In this document: positions 34,408 to 47,200 of the stretch, piece after piece
Layout of the letters: each line of letters begins with the position of its first letter
Position numbering within the stretch: position 1 is the stretch's first letter
DNA from: Arthrobotrys musiformis
Lineage: Eukaryota; Ascomycota; Orbiliomycetes; Orbiliales; Orbiliaceae
Assembly (NCBI GenBank): GCA_036971715.1
Contig: JAVHJL010000007.1
Location: 558,001-622,000, forward strand
Direction of reading: 5' to 3'
DNA length: 64,000 bases
Made by a program: the position numbers and the translations under genes
The notes under the pieces: generated by a model
What the model was told of the DNA's origin: nothing
Databases searched by the model: none
Seen by the model: the letters and a program-made list of their open reading frames with translations, nothing else

Positions 34408-35273
34408 ATGATGTCGGATTGGGTAAGTCCTCCTATCCACCAGCTACACCAATTGAATCTCAAAGAAGGATCTCTCTAATTCAACTTCGACTATCCCATC
34501 AGTCGGATTCCGTCGTCTTCGGGACCTTTTCAACCTACCTGCTCGTCCTCACTCCGAATAAAAGCAGCAAGATTAACCCCTGGTGCCCTCCCAACGTCCT
34601 CCCTGTTCCTGTCAACCCGGGAGATGCCGATTCACGAGCCTTCGATCTCGATGCCATGGCTCACATTCAACAGCATAGCCGAAGGTGTCTCGCTGGCATT
34701 CTCTCCAAGCTGAACGAACGTGATGGTGGGAAATGCGTCTGGACAGCCTGCAGGCTGGTTGTTGGTGATGATGGAGGTTTGCTATTCACCGTCAAGGCAA
34801 CCGCGTCAGGCGAAAATCCAGTTCCGACTCTTGCTGTCGACCCTCCTTTTGCTCAAAACACTGCTACTAGTGCTTTCCCACCAGCTGCTCCTCAACAAAC
34901 ACAACCTGCCTTCCAGGGAGGTAGAAACAACCAAGCGGCTAGTGCAAGCAATGGCTTTGGAACCGGCACCGGGTTCCAATCTGCTAGCACTAACTCCTTT
35001 ACCAATCCGAACTCTGGCAATGGCAATGGAAATGCAAACCAGCAAGCCTTTGGAGGCACAAACCCATATCCCTTTGGAGGCTTTGGAGCTGCAAATCAAC
35101 AAACCACTGTCGGCACTGGCTTCGGCAACAAAGCTGCTGTAGAGCTTTTCCCTGAAAACGTCTATGGTGGGTTTATGGCAGCCCCGGGTCCAGCTCCAGC
35201 CCCTGCCCCAGCTCCAGCTCAAACCCGAGGCCTTGAGGCTAGTGTTTTTGCACAGAAGCTACGGAAAAAATAA
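34408..35273 (+). CDS. Gly/Asn/Gln-rich protein with a 15-nt first exon
   Basis: Exon 1 (34408-34422) codes only for MMSDW and ends at GTAAGT. Exon 2 starts after CCATCAG at 34503 in phase 0 and runs to 35273, giving 261 aa. The first ~130 residues look folded (SDSVVFGTFSTYLLVL start, later CRLVVGDDGGLLFTVKATASG). The rest is low-complexity: Gln-, Asn- and Gly-rich with several FG dipeptides, then a Pro-Ala repeat (APAPAPAPA) and a basic end. The FG-rich part resembles nucleoporin or prion-like regions in composition only. I do not recognise the folded part. Without the mini-exon no good ATG precedes the folded region. Confidence 0.65.
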
Positions 35274-36030
35274 GGGCTCTAATCCCAACGCGATACACCC
35301 CGTTAGTGGTGGCTCATTATCTACGTCTGACAACAAGCTAACTTTCGTATAGATTTCCTTATAAGCCCTCTTCTTTCCACTAAGTAGGCCCAAATTCATA
35401 TGATGGCTTCATCGATTTTTTTTTATCAATACACACATTTGCCTTCTGAGATTTCCCCACTAGAACCTTCTCCAAGTTTTTTTTTTTTCGAAAAAAATCT
35501 TCTCCCAATTTTGGCAGTCCGCTCGTCATTGCTTGTAGATGGCTTTCTAGTTCTAATGTTCAAGCTCCAGAAAGCCGATTTAGTAGGTTGATTTCTTTCA
35601 TGCACGTTCCCGTCCAAATGTTCTTTGTGTTTTTTTTTATATGATCCTAGTCTAGACACAAGACGGGTGCTGAGCGATATGATCCCACCTTTTTACATCA
35701 GCAGCGAAGCGTTTTAATACAAGACTACTTTTTACAGTATAAAATACGAGATCAGTAAAACTGGCCTCGTACTCAGCCACACAAAAGATATAAACCCCAA
35801 GCTCCCAAGAACCGATCCATCACTATCATCAAAAAACATCTACCATCTTCCACACAACCCCCTTTCTATCATCCCCAACCAATTCTATTAGTTTCCTTCC
35901 TATTATCGCTCACACGATCGAAAATCCAGTCAAAGACATCATACCACCCTAAACGCGCTGTGAAACGAACACACCCCATTCTTGATCTCTATCTACCGCT
36001 CATCTTCCTACCATCCTATCAAAAAGAAAA
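35274..36030. other. intergenic, no gene seen
   Basis: T-rich sequence lies downstream of the Gly/Asn-rich gene. CA/CT-rich sequence (about 35810-36000) immediately before the 111-aa gene has the composition of a fungal core promoter and leader. Confidence 0.4.
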
Positions 36031-36366
36031 ATGAAATACGGACCGGATTTCACCAAGTTCAGGGGCACAGATTCGATGCTCCTCGTCGTCAATGCTGACA
36101 CCAAAGATGTCGATTGTTTAACCATTGTCGACGGGTCAAGGGAAACGCCTCGTGATGATGCTTTCGATCTGAAAGAAGCGGCCAAGATTCCCCGAGAGAT
36201 GCTCGCAGTCATCATCAAATATATCGCACGCGAAAACGAAGCCTTCGAAAAGTCCCGTTCAGGCGTAGCGTTCGCGGTAGGGCGTTTACAATATTGCGAG
36301 AATGGAGATGCCATGGCCGTTGTTCGTCTGGTTGAAGCTCAAACTGAATCCGAAATCCAACGTTGA
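36031..36366 (+). CDS. hypothetical small protein, 111 aa
   Basis: A single-exon ORF with an ATG in good context (AAAAATGA) follows a CT/CA-rich leader. The protein starts MKYGPDFTKFRGTD and looks like a compact alpha/beta protein: hydrophobic strands (SMLLVVNAD, VDCLTIVDG), then a helix (REMLAVIIKYIARENEAF), then a further strand pair. There is no signal peptide or membrane segment. I recognise no family. Confidence 0.55.
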   Translation: MKYGPDFTKFRGTDSMLLVVNADTKDVDCLTIVDGSRETPRDDAFDLKEAAKIPREMLAVIIKYIARENEAFEKSRSGVAFAVGRLQYCENGDAMAVVRLVEAQTESEIQR

Positions 36367-36750
36367 CGCACCGGGCGCTAGGTAGCTGGAAACAGATGTC
36401 TGGTTGGAGGGCGTTTACGAGAATGTGAGACGAAAGATACGCGCCTAGACACCTGGGTGCTTTCGTGGGGGCAAGCTTGCGAAATTAGACTGGTTTGGCT
36501 TCCTTGGAGGGAACAAGTGGGTTTTTATGTTATGGAGATTGGTTTGGACTCACTAAGGATTGTACTTTAGGAACAGCTCTAGAATCAATTATTCGTCGTT
36601 TCAATTTATCAATCCATCTACAAAAAATATCAATCTAATCGTGACTACGTATGGTAACATAGTATATAGGAGCTGCCGTTTGCATTCCAGGTTCTAGTGT
36701 ATATACATATAGTACTGCTATTATTATACAATTCTTCCAGAGGACCTAGC
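36367..36750. other. convergent intergenic region
   Basis: 384 nt between the 3' ends of the 111-aa gene (+) and the aminopeptidase gene (-). AT-rich, and probably both 3' UTRs. Confidence 0.5.
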
Positions 36751-38378
36751 CTAGTGTTCCAGGAAGCCGACGAGGTCATCGTGTCCACCGCAAGTACCCA
36801 AATGCCTCTCACCCTCTACAACCGTCCAAGGGAAGGAATTCACCATATCCATCCTCATCCTTCCCTCCATACTAGGCTCCATCAGCGCCTTTGGAATGAT
36901 CTTCTCTCCTTCATTACTTAGAACGCTGAGGACGTGTGCTGCCGCTTTGGCAATTACCTCCAAATGCGTCCCATTAGCGTTCGAATAGTTGTCGCATCTC
37001 TTGTGGTAGCACGGGTCCTGGGCGACTCCAGTTCCAGAATGCATTCCACCGACTGGCTTCTTGAGCGTGGACATGAAACTAGCGTAATCACTTCCACCCG
37101 TGAAGACCGCAGCGGTCACAGGAATTCCCTTTTCAACTAAATGATCGATAAAGAGCTTCTCGATCACATCAGAACCGGGTGCACCAGCGAGGCCGTGTGT
37201 TTTTCCATCGCCATCAAAGACACCAAAGTAACCCCGGCCGACCATATCAAAGTTAAGGTATAATAGAATGGCGTTGGCTTCCGCCTTGGAGACGTTGGAG
37301 GTATAAAATCTAGAACCAAGAAGCCCCCGCTCCTCAGCACCCCACCAAGCGAGACGGATCTTATTCTTTGGGCGGTATTTTTGGAGAGCGTGGAAGATAG
37401 TAATGAGAAGAGAGGTTCCTGAACCATCGTCATTAATTCCAGGTCCGGCTTGGACGGAATCGAGATGGGCGCCTAGCATGATGACATTATTCGGGTCACC
37501 AGCGATAGATTCGGCAAAGAGATTTTGTGTAGTACGGGTCTCGCTGATATACGTCTGGACGAATCTTGCGGTGACAGGCTCGTCGGAATCCAAAAGTGTC
37601 AGAAGGGACAAGCCATCCTGGTAATCCATATAAGCGCTGGGGCGGAAGTTTTCTGAATCAGAAACCAGGACGACGTTGTTATTAGAAAGTCGGTCGCTTC
37701 CCTCTTGTGTGTCCATGTGGACTATTACACCGGCAGCTCCAGCCAGCACTGCAGGGCGTATGCGTGAAGCAACAGATCCGCCATCAGAGCAATCTCCATT
37801 ACTGATAACGACGATTTTATCCGCCACGTCAATGGTAGAGTATGCACCGACAGAGCATGCGGCAGCACCAATTGGACCCTTAACAACCGGGGCTGTGATA
37901 TCGAAGGTTGTGTTCAGCCCAGGCTTGGAGCTCATGGAGTAGTTGATGCTTCCGACGTAGTATTCCTTCCCATCAACGGTGAACTTGACTGTTTGTTCGG
38001 TGAACAAAGCTTCAAAGTCCTGTGTCCATGATTTGTATTTCCGGGAGGTGGCCAGGTGCGACTTGACGTATTCTAATGAGGCAGCGAAGCCTGGGAGACC
38101 GAACGCACGGTTTCCGCCATTGTCGTAGGCGATGCGTTCGAGATCCTTGAGATTGCTCAGAAGCCTAGAGAGCCCGAGTTTGAATACTTAGACGGGGAAA
38201 CAAAATAGATAAAGTTTTATTGTAGGTGGACTACATACCTCTCCTGGGTGACGAGGGCTTGCATTCCAGCCGAATCGAGGGGAGGGCTTAGCATCGACCC
38301 CGACTGTGGAGGTTTCACCACTCCTGCACTTGCATAGGCAATGAAGCCCGCAATGGCGCTGATAGACCCACACTTCAT
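36751..38378 (-). CDS. aminopeptidase Y-like (peptidase M28 with PA domain)
   Basis: Exons 38378-38239 and 38164-36751 give 517 aa. The start MKCGSISAIAGFIAYASAG is a signal peptide. A PA domain (about 150-260; IVVISNGDCSDGG ... GAAGVIVHMD) is inserted before the M28 core. Metal and catalytic residues are visible: the HLDS motif in VIMLGAHLDSV, Asp in GINDDGSG, the Glu pair in WGAEERGLLGS, Asp in NFDMVG, and a late His near GMHSGTG. This matches vacuolar aminopeptidase Y of yeast and secreted fungal leucine-aminopeptidase relatives, which cleave N-terminal residues from peptides. Vacuolar versus secreted location cannot be decided here. The gene is divergent from the transporter gene across about 960 nt. 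Confidence 0.92.
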
Positions 38379-39335
38379 CTTGAGGTTTTGAATACCCTTA
38401 TAATTAACTTGACACCGGGGGCTAGGTAGCTACTGATCTGTTCAAAGGGCTCGGATGGCCTCGAGGGAAACCAGAGCCTTTTATAGAGAGATCACGACCG
38501 CCCTTCGTCGTAACCAGACATTATCTTTGAATATCTCAGTTTGCATGGCGAAAGATAGCGGGACTAGGCGAATAATAGCTATGCACAGGAACGGTTAGCA
38601 AGGGCAAGTAGTGAAATCCCGCAATGGATAATATCCTCAGTTAGGATGGCAGCCGACAGCATCTCATTGGCTATGATATAAGCGGGCGCCATCGCTAGCA
38701 CCTGATGTAGCCGGGATTCAAAGCACGATATCTGCAATTCCCCATGACCTTCCCGCGAAGGATGGTGGGGCTTGCTTCCCACGGTTACACCAAGACCTTG
38801 AGAAACTCTTGGGGATCGTTCCGGCCAATTTTCTGATATGCGACTGATCTTGGCTCTAGGTCTCCCTTCTCTAAATTCTGTTCGGGGAGGCTTTTTTTTG
38901 TGCATTTCTGATAGGCCTAGCTGGGGCACCTGAGTTGTGCCTTAAGAGGAAGCTGCAAAAGTCAGCTTCAGAAATTACACTAAAAAGGATATTGGGGAAG
39001 CTCTCGGTATGAGCAACAATCTTGCTTCAAGGCAAGGTCAAACTCGCTATCGGCTGCGGACATATCAATAGGTCAATTTTCATTTATTAGTACTTTTTAG
39101 GGTTGAAATCCGGAATAATTATAATTGCGTACACCTGCTATGCTAAAGGGTATATATCAATTCGTGCCGTTACTGATCTCGAGAAGCGTCAGTTTTGTGT
39201 GGCTAGAGCGCTTTGTTGGAAAAGTTGTGTTGTGGCTGAATCGGGTAACCCACTTGATCGGGAGCACGCGCCGCAAGACCACCCTGAGGACACACTCCGT
39301 ACCATCTCTGCGCACACATATGCATATGTATACGT
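38379..39335. other. divergent promoter region
   Basis: 957 nt shared between the aminopeptidase gene (-) and the transporter gene (+). A cacatatgcatatgtatacgta alternating palindromic patch lies just before the transporter ATG (about 39314-39335). No other gene is seen. Confidence 0.45.
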
Positions 39336-41114
39336 ATGCCCAATGGTCCGATAGAGATGCCTCCTATACCTCGAGACGGACACGACGCAGATCATAACGA
39401 TGACGCCCGAGACGACGACGCCCTCCTTGGATCCGACAATGATATCGAAGAAGCATCCAAATTGGTGCGTGGAGAGCCAGGGATTTGGGTATGGCTGCTG
39501 GTCGTGAGTGCTGGAATATCAGGGCTGCTATTTGGCTGTAGGTGAAAATCGTGCAATACATGCTACCCATAGAGGCGGTAAATGACTAAACTTTGAACGT
39601 AGATGATACTGCGATTATAAGCTCCGCTCTGTTACAGCTCGCAAACCCCCCAGAGTCATCGCCGATACCCGCCCTAACCGTGGCACAACAATCATTGGTC
39701 ACTTCTATTACATCGATATCCGCACTTATATCGTCCTTATGCTCAGGGCCGATATCTGAGTATGGGCGAAAGAAGGCTATTTTTGCAGCCGCGGTAGTGT
39801 TTATTCTAGGGGCCGTTTGGCAGAGCTGGGCCCAATCAGTCCAGGGGCTCGTCGTTGGAAGATTCATAGTCGGTTAGTGATGCGAGCGGGTGACCGGTGA
39901 AGTGTTGAAAGGGAAATCAGATCTAATATATCTCTACTTAGGTCTGGGGGTCGGTGCCGGGAGTGCGGTAGTTCCTATGTATATTACGGAACTATCTCCC
40001 GCCCACCTACGGTCACGACTGAACACCCTTAATACAGTGTTCATCACGCTTGGTCAAATTGTAGCGTATCTGATCGGTTATTGGTACTCTCGGACACCGT
40101 TTGGGTGGCGGCCCATGTTTCTTCTCGGCGGTGTTCCGGCAGCTATCCAAATAGGCCTGCTGTTCTTCTTGCCTGGTAAGTGTATACTGGCTGACTTTAT
40201 ATGTACATAAAACGGAGCTCACATTAGGTTACACAGAATCGCCTCGGTGGTTAGTCCAACACGGCTACGTTGAACAGGCTACATCGGTCCTCGCCCGTGT
40301 CTATGGGGTTGACCAAGAGCACTCGAACGCGGCTGACAAACGAATGCTTTCCCACCTTGTACGCAGTATCGAGCGAGGTGTGAGGAGCGAAACGGAGCTC
40401 GCTGGTACATCTGCGAAATGGAAAAACTTATTCGGGAAGAGAAGTAACCGTCGGGCTCTTCTAATCTCGGGTGGTCTCCAAGGCTTTCAACAGCTATGCG
40501 GCTTCAATGCTTTGATGTATTTCTCGAGCCTGATATACGCCATGCTCGATTTCAAGAATCCCACATTAACATCGCTATCGGTCGCTGCTACTAACTTCAC
40601 GTTTACGTTGGTATCTTTGGTATTAATACCGAGAGTTGGCAAACGAAGGCTGCTGCTGTATTCAGTTCCCATGATGGCCGTCGGTCTTTTGGTCGCGGCA
40701 TACGGATTTAGCAACCTGCCGACACAAGAAATATCCACGGCGCAGAAAGGGAGCTCGTTCAATGAAGCCGACCCTACAGGCGCGTCCTCATTTTACGCAT
40801 ATGTCGTTTTGTTCTCTACGACATTTTACGTTGCCGCTTATGCATCTGGTATTGGGAATGTACCGTGGCAGCAAGCAGAGTTCTTCCCGATGTCAGTTCG
40901 GTCTTTGGGAACTGCCATTGCTACGGCGTGTAATTGGAGCAGCAATTTCATTATCGGAGAAACCTTCCTGGGTTTGATGGACAAGATGGGGGCTGTTTCT
41001 ACCTTTGTGCTTTTTGCAACTATTTGCGTGGCGGGGTGGGTTGGGATATATGTGATATATCCGGATACGGAGGGCATGAATTTGGAGGAGATCGAAGCGT
41101 TATTGAGTCGTTAG
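39336..41114 (+). CDS. MFS sugar/inositol transporter
   Basis: Four exons, 39336-39537, 39603-39872, 39942-40175 and 40228-41114, join in phase to give 530 aa with about 12 membrane segments. Diagnostic motifs: GLLFGYDTAIISSALL in helix 1 (split by intron 1), EYGRKKA in loop 2-3, GRFIVGLGVGAGSAVVPMYI, ELSPAHLRSRL, PESPRWLV-like TESPRWLV after intron 3, QQLCGFNALMYFSS in helix 7 and PDTEGMNLEEIE at the end. The overall pattern is that of proton-linked myo-inositol/sugar symporters (yeast ITR1/ITR2-like). The substrate is not certain. The N-terminal ~45 residues are acidic and cytosolic. Met at 39357 (MPPIPRDG) is an alternative start. Confidence 0.92.
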
Positions 41115-41879
41115 AGCTGTCACGTGTTTGCGAATCCCACATGCTTACTGTTTAGTACTCCTGCGAAGCCTCCTCCGAAGAGGCTCACCGCACACATCCA
41201 CGAAGCAATGCAATGGATTTCATGTCATGAATCGAGACCGAAACACTACAGGAATGAATCTGCATGAATTCTAAATATACCCTGTCCACCTTAGCCAATT
41301 AGAGCCGACAGCGCCGAAAGGAGCGGGCCATGACGTCTCAGCCGAAAGATGCCGGCATGGTCTAAACCCAAACAGGAAATAAACGTGCCGTCCCAACCCC
41401 GCCAACAACACAGCAACACATTTCCTTGCATGGTGCGCACATAAGAGCTGCAAGCAGGCTAAGAAAAGCTCAAGATTCTTGGTTTCCGCCGTTTCCGATA
41501 AACTGACAGAACTCTCCCATTCTCTCATACTCTGTCCCCATGTCGCGTCTACTCCTCACGGAATACGGATTAGTCTTGTCCCCGGTTCCTCCTTGATGGC
41601 CCCGTCTGCTCGCGTGACATTCTACCTTTTAGCGTAGCCCTGGTGTGTCTTTTTTTCTCCCTTGCTTACCATATCCTGTGTGCTTGGTACCTTCTTTAGC
41701 TGGCCCGCTGGCGGAATTCCTGTGTATTGGTTGCTATCCGTAGTATTTCAGTACCCAGCGAAAAAAAAACCGGTGTGCAGAAGCCTACAAAGAGGTCCGG
41801 CCAGGAAAGTGGAAGCAGTGGAGGGACGGACTATCCAGTTTAAAGGTTAGAATAGTTTCACTAGCAGGCAACCGTCGAG
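41115..41879. other. intergenic, no gene seen
   Basis: Non-coding DNA between the transporter gene and the LCCL gene, both on +. It contains the first gene's 3' region and the second gene's promoter. No clear signal is seen. Confidence 0.4.
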
Positions 41880-43981
41880 ATGACAGGCTATGCACGAGAT
41901 GATGAAGTCTCATCAGCAGCTGATCTCGAATCCGGTTCGCCGCCGTATTCAAGGTCAGATTCCCCTTCGTCTGAGCAGCCTCTGATTTCTCGTCAACCTC
42001 GGTATCGGGACGAGAGAAATCGTTACAGAGATGACGGCGACACCACCCTTCGTCAATCGATTGATTCATACCGATCTAGCGACGACATTGGACGTTTAGA
42101 AGGGGATTCACATCGCTCACGCTCTCGGTATTATAGTACTACGACTTCCACGAGTTTAAGATATAAGTCGAAGAAGTATACATCCGCAATAGCGAAATGG
42201 ATTAAAGGGCCAGTACCACCAGAAACATTGAGGATAAAGCCAATCTTCCCGGATATACAAGCAATCCCCATCAGGATCCTCGACAATGTTTGCCCTAAAA
42301 AGCGGACAAAGGTCGCTGCCTGGTTGCTTGCTTGCGCGATATGGATTACTGCGTTCGTCCTGGTGATCCACTATTCATACTTTACTGGAGAGGAGTCGAT
42401 GTTGGGTTGTAGTACTAGTCTCTGGTGGGTACAATGATCTACTGTCTGTTCCAACAAGATGTTTAACACAGTGCGCTTGTGTGAAGGTATAAAAATAGCG
42501 GATGCGGCATCGATGGCATCGACTGTCGCTCGTTCTCCAATGGAACCTTTAAATTCCGTTGCCCGACCGATTGCGGCTCCGCCAGATTGTTGGAACCATA
42601 TACTGTTGGTACCCAGCAACTTAACTACCAATCATTGGTAGTGGGAGGTGGACTACCCTCTCAAGGGGTTGATCCGGAAACTAGATATTACCGCGCGGAC
42701 TCTTTTATTTGCCTTGCTGCAGCCCACGCCGACATCTTGCGACCCAACAAAGGCGGATGCGCACGACTTCGCAAAACAGGAATGCAGGCCTCATTCCCAG
42801 GATCTAAATCTAATGGGATACAATCTGTTCCATTCGATGCGCCGTTCCCTTACTCCTTCAAAATCGAAGGACTCGATGATTCGGAACCATGTACCGATCT
42901 CCGTTGGACTGCATTTAGTGTAACACTGGTTTTCAACATCGTCATATCCCTGTTCACCACAAACCCCACGGTGTTCTTCTGGACCCTTTTTTGCAGTATT
43001 TTCTGGGAGGTAGCTATGGCGGGCGACCCACCGAGCCACGCCAGTCCATACGATCTCGTCGCCATTGGTGCGACTAGGTTTCTACCAACAGCATTCGCCG
43101 CGTACGTTCTAGAGCGGATGGTGATTCGCCGCACACTCCGGGATCTCAACGCCCAATTCGAAAAGACAATCCTCTGGGTTGGCGCTTGTTGGTTCGGGGC
43201 ATTGAACAACTATACCTTCGACAAATGGATCCCTATATCGAGATTAACCCCGCACGATTTGAACCAACAACCCGGTGCTAAAGCCGCACTTGCGATTATT
43301 GTCGTAGTGTTGATCGGAATAGCCGTATTCCAAGCTTTGCATATTCGAAGGGAAGGCAATATGAAAAAGTATTTATGGTTCTACGCTGGCGCTGGCGTCG
43401 GTCTGGGGCTGCTGGTCGCGGTTCCGGGCGTGAATTTGAGAATTCATCATTATGTTTTATCGTTGCTATTGTTGCCCGGGACAAGGATACAGACGCGGCC
43501 GTCGCTGATTTATCAGGGATTATTAATGGGGTTATTCATCAACGGGCTGGCAAAATGGGGCTGGGACGGTGTCCTACAGACAAGTGCTGAACTGAGGGGA
43601 GATGCGCTTCTTGGAAGCATCTTACCTCAAGTTCAGGATGTAGCCGTCATGGCCGGAAATGTGACTATAGGATGGGCGACTATAGAAAAACCTTGGGACG
43701 CCGTCAGTGTTATCGTAAACGACGTTGAGAGATACAGGGGTAGCGCCAGTTCCGTTGTGTTACAACGACGCACGATCGGGGACATCATGAAGCAGAGTCT
43801 GTGGGATAACCCTGGAACTGAAAACCTGGCTGGGGATCAGAGTCTCTTCGGGAATGAAGAGGTAGAGAAGATGTACATTCGGATTGGGTATGTGAGAGGC
43901 AGCTATGTGGGGGATTATACCATGGCTGGAACGGTTTTTCCTAATGGTACTTGGACCGAGATGGAACCGGGTGCCACTTGA
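41880..43981 (+). CDS. LCCL-domain membrane protein
   Basis: Exons 41880-42424 and 42487-43981 give 679 aa. The donor GTGGGT and acceptor GAAG restore the LCCL signature: GCSTSLW | YKNSGCGIDGIDCRSF, then FKFRCPTDCGSARLL and VVGGG. The N-terminal 100 residues are Ser/Arg/Asp-rich and cytosolic. A membrane segment (about 150-170; VAAWLLACAIWITAFVLVI) precedes the LCCL domain (about 175-290). Several more membrane segments follow from about 320 (WTAFSVTLVFNIVISLF). This architecture is common in fungal LCCL proteins of unknown function. The LCCL fold is thought to bind lipid or sugar in other proteins, which is weak guidance. The gene is convergent with the GH55 gene, with 293 nt between stop codons. 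Confidence 0.9.
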
Positions 43982-44274
43982 GAATCGGTATTTGGTCATC
44001 GGTCTAGTACTGACGGGACCGGCTTTACAAGTATAACCCTATTTTTTGCGTCATTTTAGCGGCTTGCGGTTTGATTCCCTATATCCCTTCTTGTAAATGC
44101 GATTTTGTGATACCTTTATATACAGTCTTCCTTTTGAGATATAGTCGCGCGAAGTTACACAAACAAATGTATATTGACGCTTTTGTCGTGAATTCAAAAT
44201 TTTAAATACTAGCTTATTACATTAACCCAGTCTATAATCCATACCCAATCAATGACCCATCTATGCGAACCCAA

Positions 44275-47200
44275 TTATAACAATATCAACCCGACATTAT
44301 CCGTGAATCCGGCGCCATTACCATCCAAGGCCGCAACGTTCACCACAACCTGCTCATTCTCCTCTGAATCCTTCACCCAGCTTGCCATATTTTGAGTTCC
44401 AATTGTTACCAAGCCCATTAACCAAATATTACTTCTGGAAGAAACAACATCGCTCTTCCTATCTCTATCAATTGTCACCATGGTCTCCTGACATTCCCGT
44501 TTCGCGATACAATCTAGAACGAGTAAATCCGGGTTAGTAACAGCGTTGGTTCGGTAATTCTTAACCATGGAACCGACGTACCAGTCTTGTAATTCTCAAA
44601 GAAAGAGTATAGCCCCGCACCGAATGCAAACACATCCGTCGAATTTAATATGCGTAACCCCCAGCTCTTCTGACACATCGACAGTTTCTCTTTAGGGGCG
44701 TCCGCCCCGCCACAGGCCGCTTCGAAGTCCGGATCGAAGTATTCTGCAACGGGGGCAAAAGGTTGTATAGCTCGAGGGTTGGATTGGTAGTATGGCGTTT
44801 CGGTTTGGATCACACCCATGAATATATTCTTAGCATTGGCGAGCTGGTAGTTGTATAAAACGTTGTGCTCGACGGCATGGCCATACATCCAGACGGGTCC
44901 TAACTCGGCTTCACAGAGAAGGCCACGTCCGGTATAGATGGTGATTTGTTCATGTTTTGGAGCATCCAGATCGTGGTCGCTGATATCACCCAGGTTAACT
45001 TTGAGCCCTAGCCCCTCTGTAATTTGGGGGAGATTACCTCGTCCAAATCCACATATTTTCCATCATCAAACTCGCGGTTTTACCAATATGCAGAAGCATA
45101 AAAGCAGATACACAGTCGTCGTCGATCTTGGGATCAACCTGATCGTCTGGCTTTTTGATACACTTTGGGGATTGTAGGTTCGTTCCTTCGGAACCTCCTA
45201 CCCGAAAGTGGACATCCCACATGCCGGATACATTTTGTCCTTGAGGAGATCTCTTTCCAAATTAGCCACAGGCCTCGAGGCAGGCACGTGGAGGGAATTG
45301 TTATCTTAAGCTTACCTGATATTCCACTCCATAAGGATAGCACCAGCTGCCGGGCCTTGCGTTTGAAAAAGCATATCCGAAATTTCAACAATACCTTCTT
45401 CCCCAGATTTCCCTACTAAAAACAATGGCTTGGGGTTTTTCGCATCGTTGAAAAAGCTGCCCGAAGACATTATAACGCTCCACATTTCTCCAACGATGTA
45501 TGTGTTCGGAGGGACGTATATGGTTTGCGTAACCCGATAAACGCCATAGTCAAAGAATATGATTTTCTTCTTCTGGCCAGCTGGGGTATTACCATTGGCA
45601 CTGATTATTTCCTGTATCGCCGCAGTATCATCCGCGACACCGTCTCCAACCGCACCAGCGGCCCTAACACTGACGAATCGATCAGGAACAATATGTCTAT
45701 AAAGCGGTCTCGGTCGTTCCAGGATTTTCCCAGCAGCATCCTTCATTGCCGCAGGAATCGCATCGACAGTTTCATCTGCGACGACGTTGATATCGCCCCC
45801 CTGAGGAATATGGTCCGAATAACCCTTCCCATGGCCCCAGAATGGTATCGTTGTGTTCCGACCCCTCTCATTTCCTCCAAATATCTCTTCTTCGTTCCAA
45901 CCAGAGACCGTAGTTTTCACACCAGAGATCTTAAGGTTTTGTATGACCAGTGTACCCGCCGCGGGGGGCTTTGAGTCCTTCGTGCGGAACGTTTTAATGG
46001 CAATATCCGTGTTTTCGATATAACTATCGAGGAGAAGGACCGAGCCGGTGTGAATATCATCAGGTCCGCCATTGCTGATGTCGATACCGATGCCACAATC
46101 GTGTATCTTGATTGATTTAAGAAGCCATACCCAGTCCCAATTCTTCAAAGATGTCAGCTCCACGCTCATGCTGAAGATATCAACCAACAAAAACATACCA
46201 TATAAATCGCCGTTTTGCAATTATAAAATTCGAGATTAAGCGTTGTAAATTGCTGATTTCCAAAGAAAGCACCGCAGTCCCCGCCGTAGAACTTTAAGGA
46301 CGACAGAAATCCGCCGGATCCATTATCCATAAATATACCCCTTTGTTTCGTATTCTCGCCATCATGCATTTTAAATATGACGTTGTATATCGATGTCGCC
46401 TGGGCTACCTGGTGATGTATTCTCCTCACACGTCAGTACTTAAAACCCTTCAACCCAGCTTCCTCCAAAACTAGAACCCCCAGTTTCGATTAAAAATGTG
46501 GCCGAAATAACTTACCCAACACCACTACTCGGATCCATCAATGTCAAGTCGATCACGAAATTTCTTATCGCTCGAAAGAAATTATTCTGATTGATATACC
46601 AATTCCTCCCAGGAGGGTCATACGGATCTGTATCGACGACCGCCCAGCCTCCAAAATCCTTTGACGCCAGAAGAACCGGAAGATCCAACGGATCCCCAAC
46701 CAGTTGCGTATAATATAGTGCAACAATCGGTGCCGAAACTAGATATCTCCCAGGCGGGAAAAACACCAGAGCCGGCGATATTGTAGAGGAGTCGCATCCC
46801 TCGCCGCATCGTTCGCCCGCTCTTATAGCCGCATTAATAGCCGCTGTATCGTCGGTTACACCGTCGCCCTTAGCTCCAAAATCGAAGACGTTCCGAAAGA
46901 CTAAACTAGGTTGAATTTAAGGAGTCAGCCAGGAATACTTATAGAAAAGCTCAAAACCTAAAAAGTATCAATTGACCGATATTTATATACCTTGGTACTT
47001 CTTATCCGCATGATAAGGTGCCAAACCCCTGTGTTCCACATTCGCCAACCAAAAATCCGTCTTCCCAGGCGTGGATGTCGGTGCCGCCTCAAACACCGTC
47101 GACAATGTCTTAGTAACATCAACTTCGACAACCGTAGTATGAGGCGCCGGTACCGCGTTTGGTGTTCCCACGGTCCCAAAAATCTCGTACTGGTAGCCTC

